This document shows, piece by piece, positions 43,879-50,844 of a DNA stretch of 64,000 nucleotides (the first letter of the stretch is position 1; each line of letters begins with the position of its first letter). This DNA comes from Streptomyces aquilus (GTDB taxonomy: Bacteria > Actinomycetota > Actinomycetes > Streptomycetales > Streptomycetaceae): positions 4,712,001 to 4,776,000 of the forward strand of contig NZ_CP034463.1 of assembly GCF_003955715.1 (NCBI RefSeq). The letters are read 5' to 3'. The notes below the pieces were generated by a model. The model saw only the letters and a list, made by a program, of their open reading frames with translations. It had not been told where the DNA came from and did not search any database. The translations under genes and the position numbers were made by a program.

Positions 43879-44096
43879 CGGCGTACGTCCTCCCCCTCCG
43901 CGCCCGTGGGGCGCGGTCCGTCGGACGTACGCGGCCCGTCGGGGGCCGTCAGGGCCTGGACGATCTGCTGCACGAGCAGGCCCAGAGACGGGAGCAGGGC
44001 GGCCACGGCCGCGACCTGTCCCAGCACGGTCATCACCGTGCTCCACGTGAGGACCGTCACGAGCACGGCGACGGTCACCACCTTCTTGCTCGACAT
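43875..44096 (-). CDS. Small membrane protein (73 aa) coupled to the XRE/sigma-4 regulator
   Basis: It begins MSSKKVVTVAVLVTVLTWSTVMTVLGQVAAVAALLPSLGLLV. There are two hydrophobic stretches (about residues 6-25 and 27-48), then a polar tail rich in Asp, Pro and Gly. It may be a membrane partner of the regulator, as in anti-sigma-like pairs, but it has no known domain. The 4-nt overlap with the next gene is clear. Confidence 0.72.
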   Translation of the reverse strand: MSSKKVVTVAVLVTVLTWSTVMTVLGQVAAVAALLPSLGLLVQQIVQALTAPDGPRTSDGPRPTGAEGEDVRR

Positions 44097-44169
44097 CGCA
44101 TCAGGTTTCCGTGAGGGAGCGCGTGCACGGGAGCGTGCGCCCGCAGGTCAACAGCCCTTCCTCACAACG

Positions 44170-44490
44170 GTGCTGAAGCGCTGTCAGGAGGGAGCGCCAG
44201 CATGGCGCCCCGGCCGGTCGTCGCGCCACGTGATCATGGGATTACGGAACAATGCCGGAGCCCCCGCCGGGCCGCGCTACCCTCCGCCACCCTCAACCGC
44301 AGCCGGTACGGGGCAGATTCAGCCCCATGAGGGACGAACACCGCATCCGTACGACGCCCCGCGCGCGCCCGCCCATGATGGGAGCCCGAGGCGCCATGCG
44401 ACGCCGCACCTCCCCGTGAGGGAGAACCGCGCGGCCCCCTGTGCTGAAGCGACACCCAAGAGGGGGCCGCGTGGCGCGCCCCCGTCCGGT
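44170..44490. repeat. Two imperfect direct repeats and a long stem-loop upstream of the cassette
   Basis: GTGCTGAAGCG occurs at 44170-44180 and 44441-44451, each followed by a GAGGG-rich, dyad-containing stretch to about 44218 and 44490. Around the second copy CGCGGCCCCCT (44430-44440) pairs perfectly with AGGGGGCCGCG (44461-44471), putting the repeated element in the 20-nt loop. These may be regulator sites for the cassette or a terminator. The rest of 44097-44497 shows no gene. Confidence 0.55.
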
Positions 44491-44497
44491 AATTCCT

Positions 44498-44604
44498 CGA
44501 AACATTCGACGCCTTCGATCGAAAGATGATCACGCGTAGCAGCCGTTTGTTTCACCCCGTCGCACTTCAGCCACCTGCGATTGTTTCGCCAACCCTGCCG
44601 AAAC
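44498..44604. promoter_or_regulatory. Xylanase operator region with CGAAAC-type elements
   Basis: Three elements: CGAAACATTCG (44498-44508), TTCGATCGAA (44514-44523), and GTTTCG-N10-CGAAAC (44583-44604). Streptomyces xylanase promoters are known to carry repressor-binding elements of the CGAAAC(T)TTCG kind; the first differs by one base from that as I recall it. The last pair abuts the -35 region. Confidence 0.65.
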
Positions 44605-44606
44605 CG

Positions 44607-44635
44607 TTGACACTTGTCGGGGACAGACCAACACT
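44607..44635 (+). promoter_or_regulatory. Candidate xylanase promoter
   Basis: TTGACA (44607-44612), 17-nt spacer, AACACT (44630-44635). The -35 is perfect and the -10 is weak. It lies 72 nt upstream of the xylanase ATG. Confidence 0.5.
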
Positions 44636-44706
44636 GCATGCGTTGACGGGGCTCCCCCCCTCCGGCCCCCCCACCGCCCTCTGTGAGGACGAGGAGGAAC
44701 ACGTCC

Positions 44707-45402
44707 ATGAACGACGCACCCGCACCCAGCGACAACTCCGCCCCCACCCGCCGCAACGTCTGCGCGCTGCTGCTCGGCACCGGCGCCGCGCTCGCGCTGC
44801 CCGGCGCCGTCGGCACCGCGCACGCCGCCACCGTCGTCACCACGAACCAGACCGGGTACGACAACGGCTTCTACTACTCCTTCTGGACCGACGCCCAGGG
44901 CACCGTCTCGATGACCCTGAACTCCGGCGGGAACTACAGCACTTCATGGCGCAACACCGGCAACTTCGTCGCCGGCAAGGGCTGGGGCAACGGCTCCCGC
45001 CGGAACGTGACGTACTCGGGCAGCTTCAACCCGTCCGGCAACGCCTACCTCGCGCTCTACGGCTGGACCTCGAACCCGCTCGTCGAGTACTACATCGTCG
45101 ACAACTGGGGCACCTACCGGCCCACCGGCGCGTACAAGGGCACGGTCACCAGCGACGGCGACACGTACGACATCTACCAGACCACCCGCTACAACGCCCC
45201 GTCCGTCGAAGGCAACAAGACCTTCAACCAGTACTGGAGCGTGCGCCAGTCGCGGCGGACCGGCGGCACCATCACCACCGGCAACCACTTCGACGCCTGG
45301 TCGCGCGTCGGGATGCCGCTCGGCAGCTTCAAGTACTACATGATCATGGCGACGGAGGGCTATCAGAGCAGCGGCAGCTCCAACATCACCGTGAGCGGGT
45401 GA
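44707..45402 (+). CDS. GH11 endo-1,4-beta-xylanase, secreted
   Basis: A 231-aa protein. A twin-arginine signal ([23 protein letters not shown] cleavage near residue 40) is followed by a single GH11 beta-jelly-roll domain. The nucleophile Glu is in [13 protein letters not shown] and the acid/base Glu in ATEGYQSSG near the end. It cleaves internal beta-1,4-xylosidic bonds. There is no carbohydrate-binding module, so it resembles the Tat-exported XlnC of S. lividans rather than XlnB. GAGGAGG is well placed before ATG 44707. The stop is 4 nt from the esterase gene: one operon. Confidence 0.95.
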   Translation: MNDAPAPSDNSAPTRRNVCALLLGTGAALALPGAVGTAHAATVVTTNQTGYDNGFYYSFWTDAQGTVSMTLNSGGNYSTSWRNTGNFVAGKGWGNGSRRNVTYSGSFNPSGNAYLALYGWTSNPLVEYYIVDNWGTYRPTGAYKGTVTSDGDTYDIYQTTRYNAPSVEGNKTFNQYWSVRQSRRTGGTITTGNHFDAWSRVGMPLGSFKYYMIMATEGYQSSGSSNITVSG

Positions 45403-45406
45403 CGGG

Positions 45407-46372
45407 ATGGGCCGCAGGGCTTCCCGTTCCGTCCGTTCCCTGTTCAGCAGATTGGCCGTCCTCGCCATGGCAGCAGCGAGCACCCTCACCGTCCAGGCCG
45501 CCGCCCCGGCGCACGCCGCCGCCTGCACCGGATACGTCGGCCTCACCTTCGACGACGGGCCGTCCGGCAACACCTCGGCCCTGCTGAACGCCCTCACCCA
45601 GAACGGGCTGCGGGCCACCATGTTCAACGTGGGCCAGAACGCCGCCGCCAACCCGTCGCTCGTGAAGGCCCAGGTCAGCGCCGGCATGTGGGTCGCCAAC
45701 CACAGCTACACCCACCCCCATCTGACCTCGCTGTCCCAGGCCCAGATCGACTCGGAGATCTCCCGCACGCAGTCGGCGATCGCCGCGGCCGGCGGTGGCA
45801 CACCGAAGCTGTTCCGGCCGCCGTACGGCGAGACCAACGCGACCGTGAAGGCGGTCGAGGCCAAGTACGGGCTGACCGAGATCCTGTGGAACGTGGACTC
45901 GCAGGACTGGAACGGCGCCAGTACGGACGCCATCGTCGCGGCCGCCGGACGGCTCACCGACGGCCAGGTCATCCTCCTGCACGACTGGCCCGCCAACACG
46001 CTCGCCGCGATCCCGCGGATAGCGCAGGGGCTGGCGGCGCGCGGACTGTGCGCCGGGATGATCTCGCCGACCACGGGCCGGGCCGTGGCCCCGGGCGGCG
46101 GCGGCAGCACCTCGTGCACCGCCACCCTGTCCGCCGGGTCCTCGTGGAGCGACCGGTACAACCTCAACGTCGCGGTGTCCGGGTCGAGCAACTGGACCGT
46201 GACGATGACCGTGCCCTCGCCCGCGAAGATCCTCTCCACCTGGAACATCGCCGCCAGTTACCCCAGCCCCCAGGTGCTGACGGCGAAACCGAACGGCAGC
46301 GGCAACAACTGGGGCGTCACCATCCAGCACAACGGCAACACCACCTGGCCGACGGTCACCTGTACGGCCTGA
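45407..46372 (+). CDS. axeA: Acetylxylan esterase / CE4 polysaccharide deacetylase with CBM2
   Basis: A 321-aa protein. Signal peptide to about residue 37, then a CE4 (NodB) domain with [11 protein letters not shown] (catalytic base and metal Asp), NHSYTHPHL (metal His) and FRPPYGETN, and ILLHDW near its end. A Gly-rich linker (VAPGGGGST) leads to a CBM2-like cellulose/xylan-binding domain with two terminal cysteines. It removes acetyl groups from xylan so the upstream xylanase can act. In S. lividans axeA follows xlnB in the same way. Confidence 0.94.
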   Translation: MGRRASRSVRSLFSRLAVLAMAAASTLTVQAAAPAHAAACTGYVGLTFDDGPSGNTSALLNALTQNGLRATMFNVGQNAAANPSLVKAQVSAGMWVANHSYTHPHLTSLSQAQIDSEISRTQSAIAAAGGGTPKLFRPPYGETNATVKAVEAKYGLTEILWNVDSQDWNGASTDAIVAAAGRLTDGQVILLHDWPANTLAAIPRIAQGLAARGLCAGMISPTTGRAVAPGGGGSTSCTATLSAGSSWSDRYNLNVAVSGSSNWTVTMTVPSPAKILSTWNIAASYPSPQVLTAKPNGSGNNWGVTIQHNGNTTWPTVTCTA

Positions 46373-46377
46373 CGCAC

Positions 46378-46415
46378 GAAGGCGCGGCGCCCCCGCCGAC
46401 GGTCGCCGCGCCTTC
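46378..46415. terminator. Terminator after the xylan operon
   Basis: Perfect 12-bp arms GAAGGCGCGGCG / CGCCGCGCCTTC, loop of 14 nt, 6 nt after the esterase stop and before the convergent inhibitor gene. Confidence 0.85.
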
Positions 46416-46429
46416 CCGACAGCGATCGG

Positions 46430-46813
46430 CTAGCAGCCCATCGCCCACACATGGGCGTCGCCGCGGTCGTTGGCGACGCCGTTGTAGCCGACCTCCTGGC
46501 CCGGCGACAGGCAGATGGTCACGTCCCCGCCCGTGGACGGGAACTGGATGGCGGACTCGTAGACCTTGACGTGGTCCTTGATACCGGGGCCGGTGATGCC
46601 GTGGTTGGCCCACGACGAGTCGCTGTCGGCGATCCAGCTCTCCCACCACTCGTCGTCACCCGACGCGTTCATCCGCTGGCCGCCGAAGTTCGCGTCCGTC
46701 CAGGCGCAGAAGTTGCCGCTCGGACACTCGGCCGCCGCCGCGGGCGAGGCGGTCGCCAGCCCGGTGCCGGTGGCGAGCAGGGCGGCGACGAGCAGGGAGA
46801 CGTACTGCTTCAC
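46430..46813 (-). CDS. Secreted peptidase inhibitor I36 family protein
   Basis: A 127-aa protein. Signal peptide to about residue 28 (MKQYVSLLVAALLATG, cleavage after ASPAAAA), then a beta/gamma-crystallin-like domain beginning ECPSGNFCAWTDANFGG with four cysteines. I36 members such as SMI of Streptomyces inhibit metalloproteases. The similarity is at fold and motif level; inhibitory activity is inferred. It lies 13 nt after the next upstream gene ends, on the same strand. Confidence 0.85.
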   Translation of the reverse strand: MKQYVSLLVAALLATGTGLATASPAAAAECPSGNFCAWTDANFGGQRMNASGDDEWWESWIADSDSSWANHGITGPGIKDHVKVYESAIQFPSTGGDVTICLSPGQEVGYNGVANDRGDAHVWAMGC

Positions 46814-46826
46814 AAGTAGTGCCTTT

Positions 46827-47297
46827 CTAGTGGTGGTTGTACGACGCGCTGAGCAACGCCCGTGCCTCGGTGAGGCCGTGGGCGCGCAGCTCCCGGTAGG
46901 CGGCGCGCTCCTCGCGCGGCGCCCGGGACTTGAGGTTGTTCACGAGCGTGACGGCGCGGAACCAGCGCCGCTGGTCGCCGTAGAGGCGGCGCTCGGCGGC
47001 GGCGAGACAGCCGTCGGTGTGCTGGCCGACGACATGGCCGCTGGGCAGTTCGAGCGTGAGCTCGGCGCGGCCGGTGCCGAACAGGGCGTGGTCCACGGCG
47101 GTGGAGGCGGGCGGTCCGCCGGGACGGGGCGGGGTGAGGCCCTGCCGGGTCAGGCAGCGGTCGGTGAGCAGGACCTGGGCCGCCTTGAGGGTGTCGTCGG
47201 GGCTGAGCGACACCGCCGGTTCACGCGGCCCGCCGCAACCGGTCACCCACGCGGCCAGACACAGCGCGGCGAGTGCGCGCCGGGTACGGCGGCTCAC
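46827..47297 (-). CDS. Small lipoprotein, unknown
   Basis: A 156-aa protein. GTG 47297 gives a short signal (RRTRRALAALCLAAWVTGCGG) with a lipobox at VTGC. The mature part has a conserved-looking block with DRCLTRQGL and DGCLAAAERRLYGDQRRWFRAVTLVNNLKS, like tailing lipoproteins of actinobacteria. No function known. It is coupled to the upstream gene by a GTGA overlap, so it acts with the small secreted protein beside it. Confidence 0.75.
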   Translation of the reverse strand: MSRRTRRALAALCLAAWVTGCGGPREPAVSLSPDDTLKAAQVLLTDRCLTRQGLTPPRPGGPPASTAVDHALFGTGRAELTLELPSGHVVGQHTDGCLAAAERRLYGDQRRWFRAVTLVNNLKSRAPREERAAYRELRAHGLTEARALLSASYNHH

Positions 47298-47662
47298 CCC
47301 GGCTGGCAGTCGGAGTGCGGGACGGCGTCGATCGCGTCGGCCTTGTCGGCCCACTCCCAGTTCTCCGAGTAGTCACCGCCGTAGACCGTGCGTTGCAGAC
47401 AGCCGCCCGAGCGGGGGAAGTGCAGGACGTACGTGGTCCGGTCGACCTGGGAGCTGAAGGACTTCGCGTTTCTGCGGACGGTGGCGTCGAGTTCGGCGTA
47501 TCCGCCGCGGCCCGCGTCGTAGCACCAGCCGCCGCCCATCTCCCCCGGCTGCGGCCAGAAGCACACATGGCCCGGCAGGACGGCGGCGGAGGCGGACGGA
47601 GTGGGGACGAGCGCCGTGAGCGCGGCGGACAGGGCGAGGGCAAGGGTGACGGAGCGTCGCAA
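47294..47662 (-). CDS. Secreted small protein, I36/crystallin-like
   Basis: A 122-aa protein. Signal peptide to about residue 26 (SVTLALALSAALTALV, ASA). The mature part starts VLPGHVCFWPQPGEMGGGWCYDAG, a CxxWxx...GG pattern like the I36 domain, with four or five cysteines. It may be a second inhibitor. First gene of the three-gene secreted run on the minus strand. Confidence 0.75.
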   Translation of the reverse strand: MRRSVTLALALSAALTALVPTPSASAAVLPGHVCFWPQPGEMGGGWCYDAGRGGYAELDATVRRNAKSFSSQVDRTTYVLHFPRSGGCLQRTVYGGDYSENWEWADKADAIDAVPHSDCQPG

Positions 47663-47765
47663 GGGGGACCTCTGGGGACGGCGGCTGGAGGATGCTCACG
47701 CTGCCTTCCCCGTGCTGACCTGGACAAGCGCGCAGCCTGCCGACGTCACCCATGACGGTGAGTAG

Positions 47766-49004
47766 TCATACAGGTCGGATACGACGGTCGCGCGCCGTCG
47801 ACCGTGCCCTCAGCGCCGCCCCCGGTTCGGCCGTCCGGGTCCGCTCCTTCGTCAGCGCTTTGGTGACCCGGCGGGCCAGCAGCGGGTCCACCGGCAGCAC
47901 ATGGGAGGCGAACCAGCGGGCGGGCTCCGGGTCCGGGGCCGGGTCCACGAACTCGGCGCCCGCGTAGTCGTCGAGCGGCGGGTCGTAGAGATAGCCGCAG
48001 ACCACGCCGTGTCCGACCAGCCGCTCCACGAGGGCGTCCCGGTCGTCCACCAGCAGCGGCACCCGGAAGAGCGGCAGCGGCCCCTCGCCCCCGGCACGGT
48101 CGCGCACCGCCGGGGAGGCCCAGGGGGTGCCCGCGAGCAGCGTGACGCCCGCCCTGCGGTGGGCGAGGTCGGTGTCCAGACGGTTGAGGCGGAGATTCAA
48201 CTGGGCCCGTACGAAGGCCCCGTGGCGGACGCGGTAGTCGTTCAGGTCGACACGTATCCAGGGGTCGTACGGCGGCAGGCTCGGCGCCTCGTGCGCGGCC
48301 AGGGACAGCCGGGGCGCGTGCAGGGGCATCCGGTAGGAGCCGGCGTCGCGTTCGAGCAGGCCGAGGCGTTGCATGGCCCGCCAGGTGGGGCGGACGAGAT
48401 GCAGGGCCTTGACCGTCGAACGGGCCAGGGGGCGCAGGGTGACCGCCAGGTCGGCGCGGAGCCGGGCCGGGGTGAGGAGGTCGTCGCGCAGGGTCTCCAA
48501 CTCCCGCCTGGTACGGGCGTCCTTGACCGCCAGGAAGCCGCCCGCCATCGCCGCCACGTGCTTCGAGAGGCTGAAGGCGGCGGCCTCGCCGAAGGTGCCG
48601 ACGGGCTGCCCGGCGACGTGCGTGCCGATGGCGTGGGCCGCGTCCTCGATCAGCGGGATGCCCAACTGGTCGCAGCGGCCGCGGAGTTCCGCGAGCCGGT
48701 CGGGGATGCCGTAGAGGTTCGTGGTCAGGACGGCGTCCAGGGAGCGCCAGGTGGACTCCGGTACGGCCGCCGGGTCGATGTTGCCGTCCCAGGGGGAGAC
48801 CGGGGCGGTCACGGGGCGCAGGCCGGCGGCGAGGACGACGAACAGGATCACGTCGTCGTTCACCGGGGACATCAGGACCCGGCCGCCGGGGCGGCACCAG
48901 CGCCGCAGGGCCAGGTACAGGGCCAGCCGGGCCGAGGGCGTGTAGACGCACTCCCGGCCGAGCCGCCGCGTCATCGTCGCGGCGAGCCGCGATCCGTACG
49001 GCAT
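47766..49004 (-). CDS. DegT/DnrJ/EryC1/StrS-family PLP aminotransferase-like protein
   Basis: About 412 aa. The N-terminus has TPSARLALYLALRRWC; LNDYRV-like and AHAIGT motifs are present (IEDAAHAIGTHVAGQPVGTFGEAA) and the PLP lysine lies in FSLSKHVAAMAGGFL. The family transaminates nucleotide-bound keto-sugars. ATG 49004 (MPYGSRL) is better placed to GAGG than GTG 49010. The neighbour is a CelD-type acyltransferase, together suggesting synthesis of an N-acylated amino sugar for a surface glycan or metabolite. No nucleotidyl- or dehydratase genes are nearby. Confidence 0.85.
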   Translation of the reverse strand: MPYGSRLAATMTRRLGRECVYTPSARLALYLALRRWCRPGGRVLMSPVNDDVILFVVLAAGLRPVTAPVSPWDGNIDPAAVPESTWRSLDAVLTTNLYGIPDRLAELRGRCDQLGIPLIEDAAHAIGTHVAGQPVGTFGEAAAFSLSKHVAAMAGGFLAVKDARTRRELETLRDDLLTPARLRADLAVTLRPLARSTVKALHLVRPTWRAMQRLGLLERDAGSYRMPLHAPRLSLAAHEAPSLPPYDPWIRVDLNDYRVRHGAFVRAQLNLRLNRLDTDLAHRRAGVTLLAGTPWASPAVRDRAGGEGPLPLFRVPLLVDDRDALVERLVGHGVVCGYLYDPPLDDYAGAEFVDPAPDPEPARWFASHVLPVDPLLARRVTKALTKERTRTAEPGAALRARSTARDRRIRPV

Positions 49005-49064
49005 CGTCACCTCGTCTGTAGATCCGTGAAGGGGACTTCAGATCCGCGCAGGGGGCTTCGTGGG

Positions 49065-50180
49065 CTACTTCGCCGGTGCGGAGGTGCGCAGGCCGCCGAT
49101 CGTCTTCAGCAGGCGGTCGGCCGGATCGCGGAGCCAGGGGTGGGCGTTGACCGTGTTGCGCAGGCCGCGGACCGGTCGGCGCCACATGCGGTGGGCGGCT
49201 GCCACCGGGTGCGGGCGGACCGCGAAGCCCTCGCCGACCCGCAGTTCACGGGTCTTGAGCCAGTCCTTGTACTCCTTGTCGCCGCGCCCCAGATCCAGCA
49301 CCCGCACCCCTTCGCGCCCGGCGGCCTCGGCCATCCGCAGATGCATGAGCAGGCCCGGGGAGTAGTAGCGCAGTTCGGGGTCGTACGCCGTGAACCAGGC
49401 GGCGAAGACGGTGCGCGAGGTCGGGCCGAAGTGGGCGGCGACCGGGCGGTCACCGGCGTAGACGACGGACAGCACACCGGTGAAGTGGTCCTCGCGGACG
49501 CGGAAGAGGTGCTCGGTGAGGTCGACGATCCAGGGGCGGGCGAACCGGTCCATGCGGCCCGTGCGCCGGTACTGGGCGGACTTCCAGCGCATCAGCTGCC
49601 GCAGCACCTCCGGGTCCCGCTCGTCGAAGACGAACCGCAGCTCGCCGTGGTCGCGGGCGAGCCGGCGCTCCTTCTTCAGGACCGTCTTGGCCAGGCCCGG
49701 GTAGGTGGCACGCAGCCACTCCGGGTAACTGCCCTCGGCGGCCTTCAGATCGACGACCGGCGAGGCGAACGTCCCCGTGACATAACGGCCGAAAGGCTTC
49801 TGCTCGTCGACGAGGTGATCGAACTCGAACACGGACAGCCCGCAGGCCTTCAGCAACTCGCCGGTGTCCCAGGTGACTCCGGAGCGGTGGACGAGGGCCT
49901 GGCAGTCCGAAAGCCCGAGGCCGATGGCCCGCCCGACCCCGAACGCCCCCCGCTCGTAAGGGAAGAAGCCGACCGCCTCCGCACCGTCGTGCAGCACCGC
50001 GACCCGGGCCCCGCCCCGGTACCGGCCCACCCCGACCGCGAACTCCGGGGCCAGGAAGGGGTTCCCGAAGTCGGGTGACTCGTCCATCACCCGGTGCCAG
50101 GCAGCGCGGAGCGTGCCGCTGAGCTCCTCCGGTCTGTGGATCGTGATCTGGTTCCTCATGGAGTTGCTCGTGGATCGCAT
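49065..50180 (-). CDS. CelD/BcsL-type GNAT acyltransferase
   Basis: A 371-aa protein of the large two-domain GNAT-like (FemAB-fold) family. Key segments: GNPFLAPEFAVGVGRYRGGARVAVLHDG, GPTSRTVFAAWFTAYDPELRYYSPGLLMHLRMAEAA and VLDLGRGDKEYKDWLKTRE, the last being the hallmark of the CelD C-terminal lobe. Such enzymes acylate sugars or amino acids in polysaccharide or cell-wall pathways. It lies 60 nt upstream of the DegT gene on the same strand. ATG 50180 is preceded by GGAG at 9 nt. Confidence 0.85.
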   Translation of the reverse strand: MRSTSNSMRNQITIHRPEELSGTLRAAWHRVMDESPDFGNPFLAPEFAVGVGRYRGGARVAVLHDGAEAVGFFPYERGAFGVGRAIGLGLSDCQALVHRSGVTWDTGELLKACGLSVFEFDHLVDEQKPFGRYVTGTFASPVVDLKAAEGSYPEWLRATYPGLAKTVLKKERRLARDHGELRFVFDERDPEVLRQLMRWKSAQYRRTGRMDRFARPWIVDLTEHLFRVREDHFTGVLSVVYAGDRPVAAHFGPTSRTVFAAWFTAYDPELRYYSPGLLMHLRMAEAAGREGVRVLDLGRGDKEYKDWLKTRELRVGEGFAVRPHPVAAAHRMWRRPVRGLRNTVNAHPWLRDPADRLLKTIGGLRTSAPAK

Positions 50181-50427
50181 GGGCGATCGCTCCCCCCAGT
50201 TCCCCCCATGACGCGCCGGCCGCGTCCCGCCACTTCCTCCGCCATGTGCCCGTCGGCTCCCGTGCCCATTGTGCGGTGGGGCTCAAACGTCGCGAAACAG
50301 TACGCACGCTGTCAAGGGTGCCTGTCGTAACGGAACCGTGCGGATTGGGCTCTTCCCGTACGGCGGTGCGCCCCCGCCTGTATTACTGGCGAGATAGGTC
50401 ACGTACGGAGGGAAGAGGGGGCCGGGG

Positions 50428-50844
50428 ATGGTGGACACCGGGTTCGTGGACGGCATGACGCCCTATCTGCGGGCGTCTCTCGGGGCGCACGGGGAGCGGG
50501 TGCTGGACAGCGAGGGCGTGCCGGTCGTGAGCGGCCCGGCGGAGGTGGGGCGGCGGATGCTGCGGGCCACGCACCGGCGGGGCGACGAGCGGGGGCGTGA
50601 AGCGCTGGCGGAGGCCGTGGCGGACGCGGTCGCCGAGCCCGGGAACGAGGACGCGCTGGGGGCGCTGCGACAGTTGATCCGCCGGGCGTTGAGCAAAGAT
50701 CCGGGGTTGGAATCGGAGTTGGCGGCGCTGCTGCCTCACCGCACGGCTTCGGTGGTCGTCGCGTCCGGCGAGCGGTCGATCGCCGCCGGGGGCAACATCG
50801 GTGTCGCGATCACCGGTGACGGGCACGGTCCCGTACGGCCATGA
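50428..50844 (+). CDS. Putative amyloid-signalling effector with helical N-domain and C-terminal motif
   Basis: A 138-aa protein. Residues 1-104 are predicted helical (MLRATHRRGDERGREALAEAV, RQLIRRALSKDPGLESELAALLP) with no catalytic motif. Residues 113-131 hold SGERSIAAGGNIGVAITGD, which matches residues 10-28 of the next protein at 14 of 19 positions. Shared Gly/Asn-rich C-terminal motifs of this sort, paired with an NTPase carrying the same motif at its N-terminus, are the pattern described for bacterial amyloid signalling sequences in NLR-like systems. The stop overlaps the next start as ATGA. Effector action, for example membrane damage, is inference. Confidence 0.72.
   Translation: MVDTGFVDGMTPYLRASLGAHGERVLDSEGVPVVSGPAEVGRRMLRATHRRGDERGREALAEAVADAVAEPGNEDALGALRQLIRRALSKDPGLESELAALLPHRTASVVVASGERSIAAGGNIGVAITGDGHGPVRP

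Noticed and set aside
44097..44706. A plus-strand reading frame crossing the xylanase upstream region
   Set aside because: It lacks coding bias and overlaps operator and hairpin elements. The xylanase has a proper start and ribosome site at 44707.
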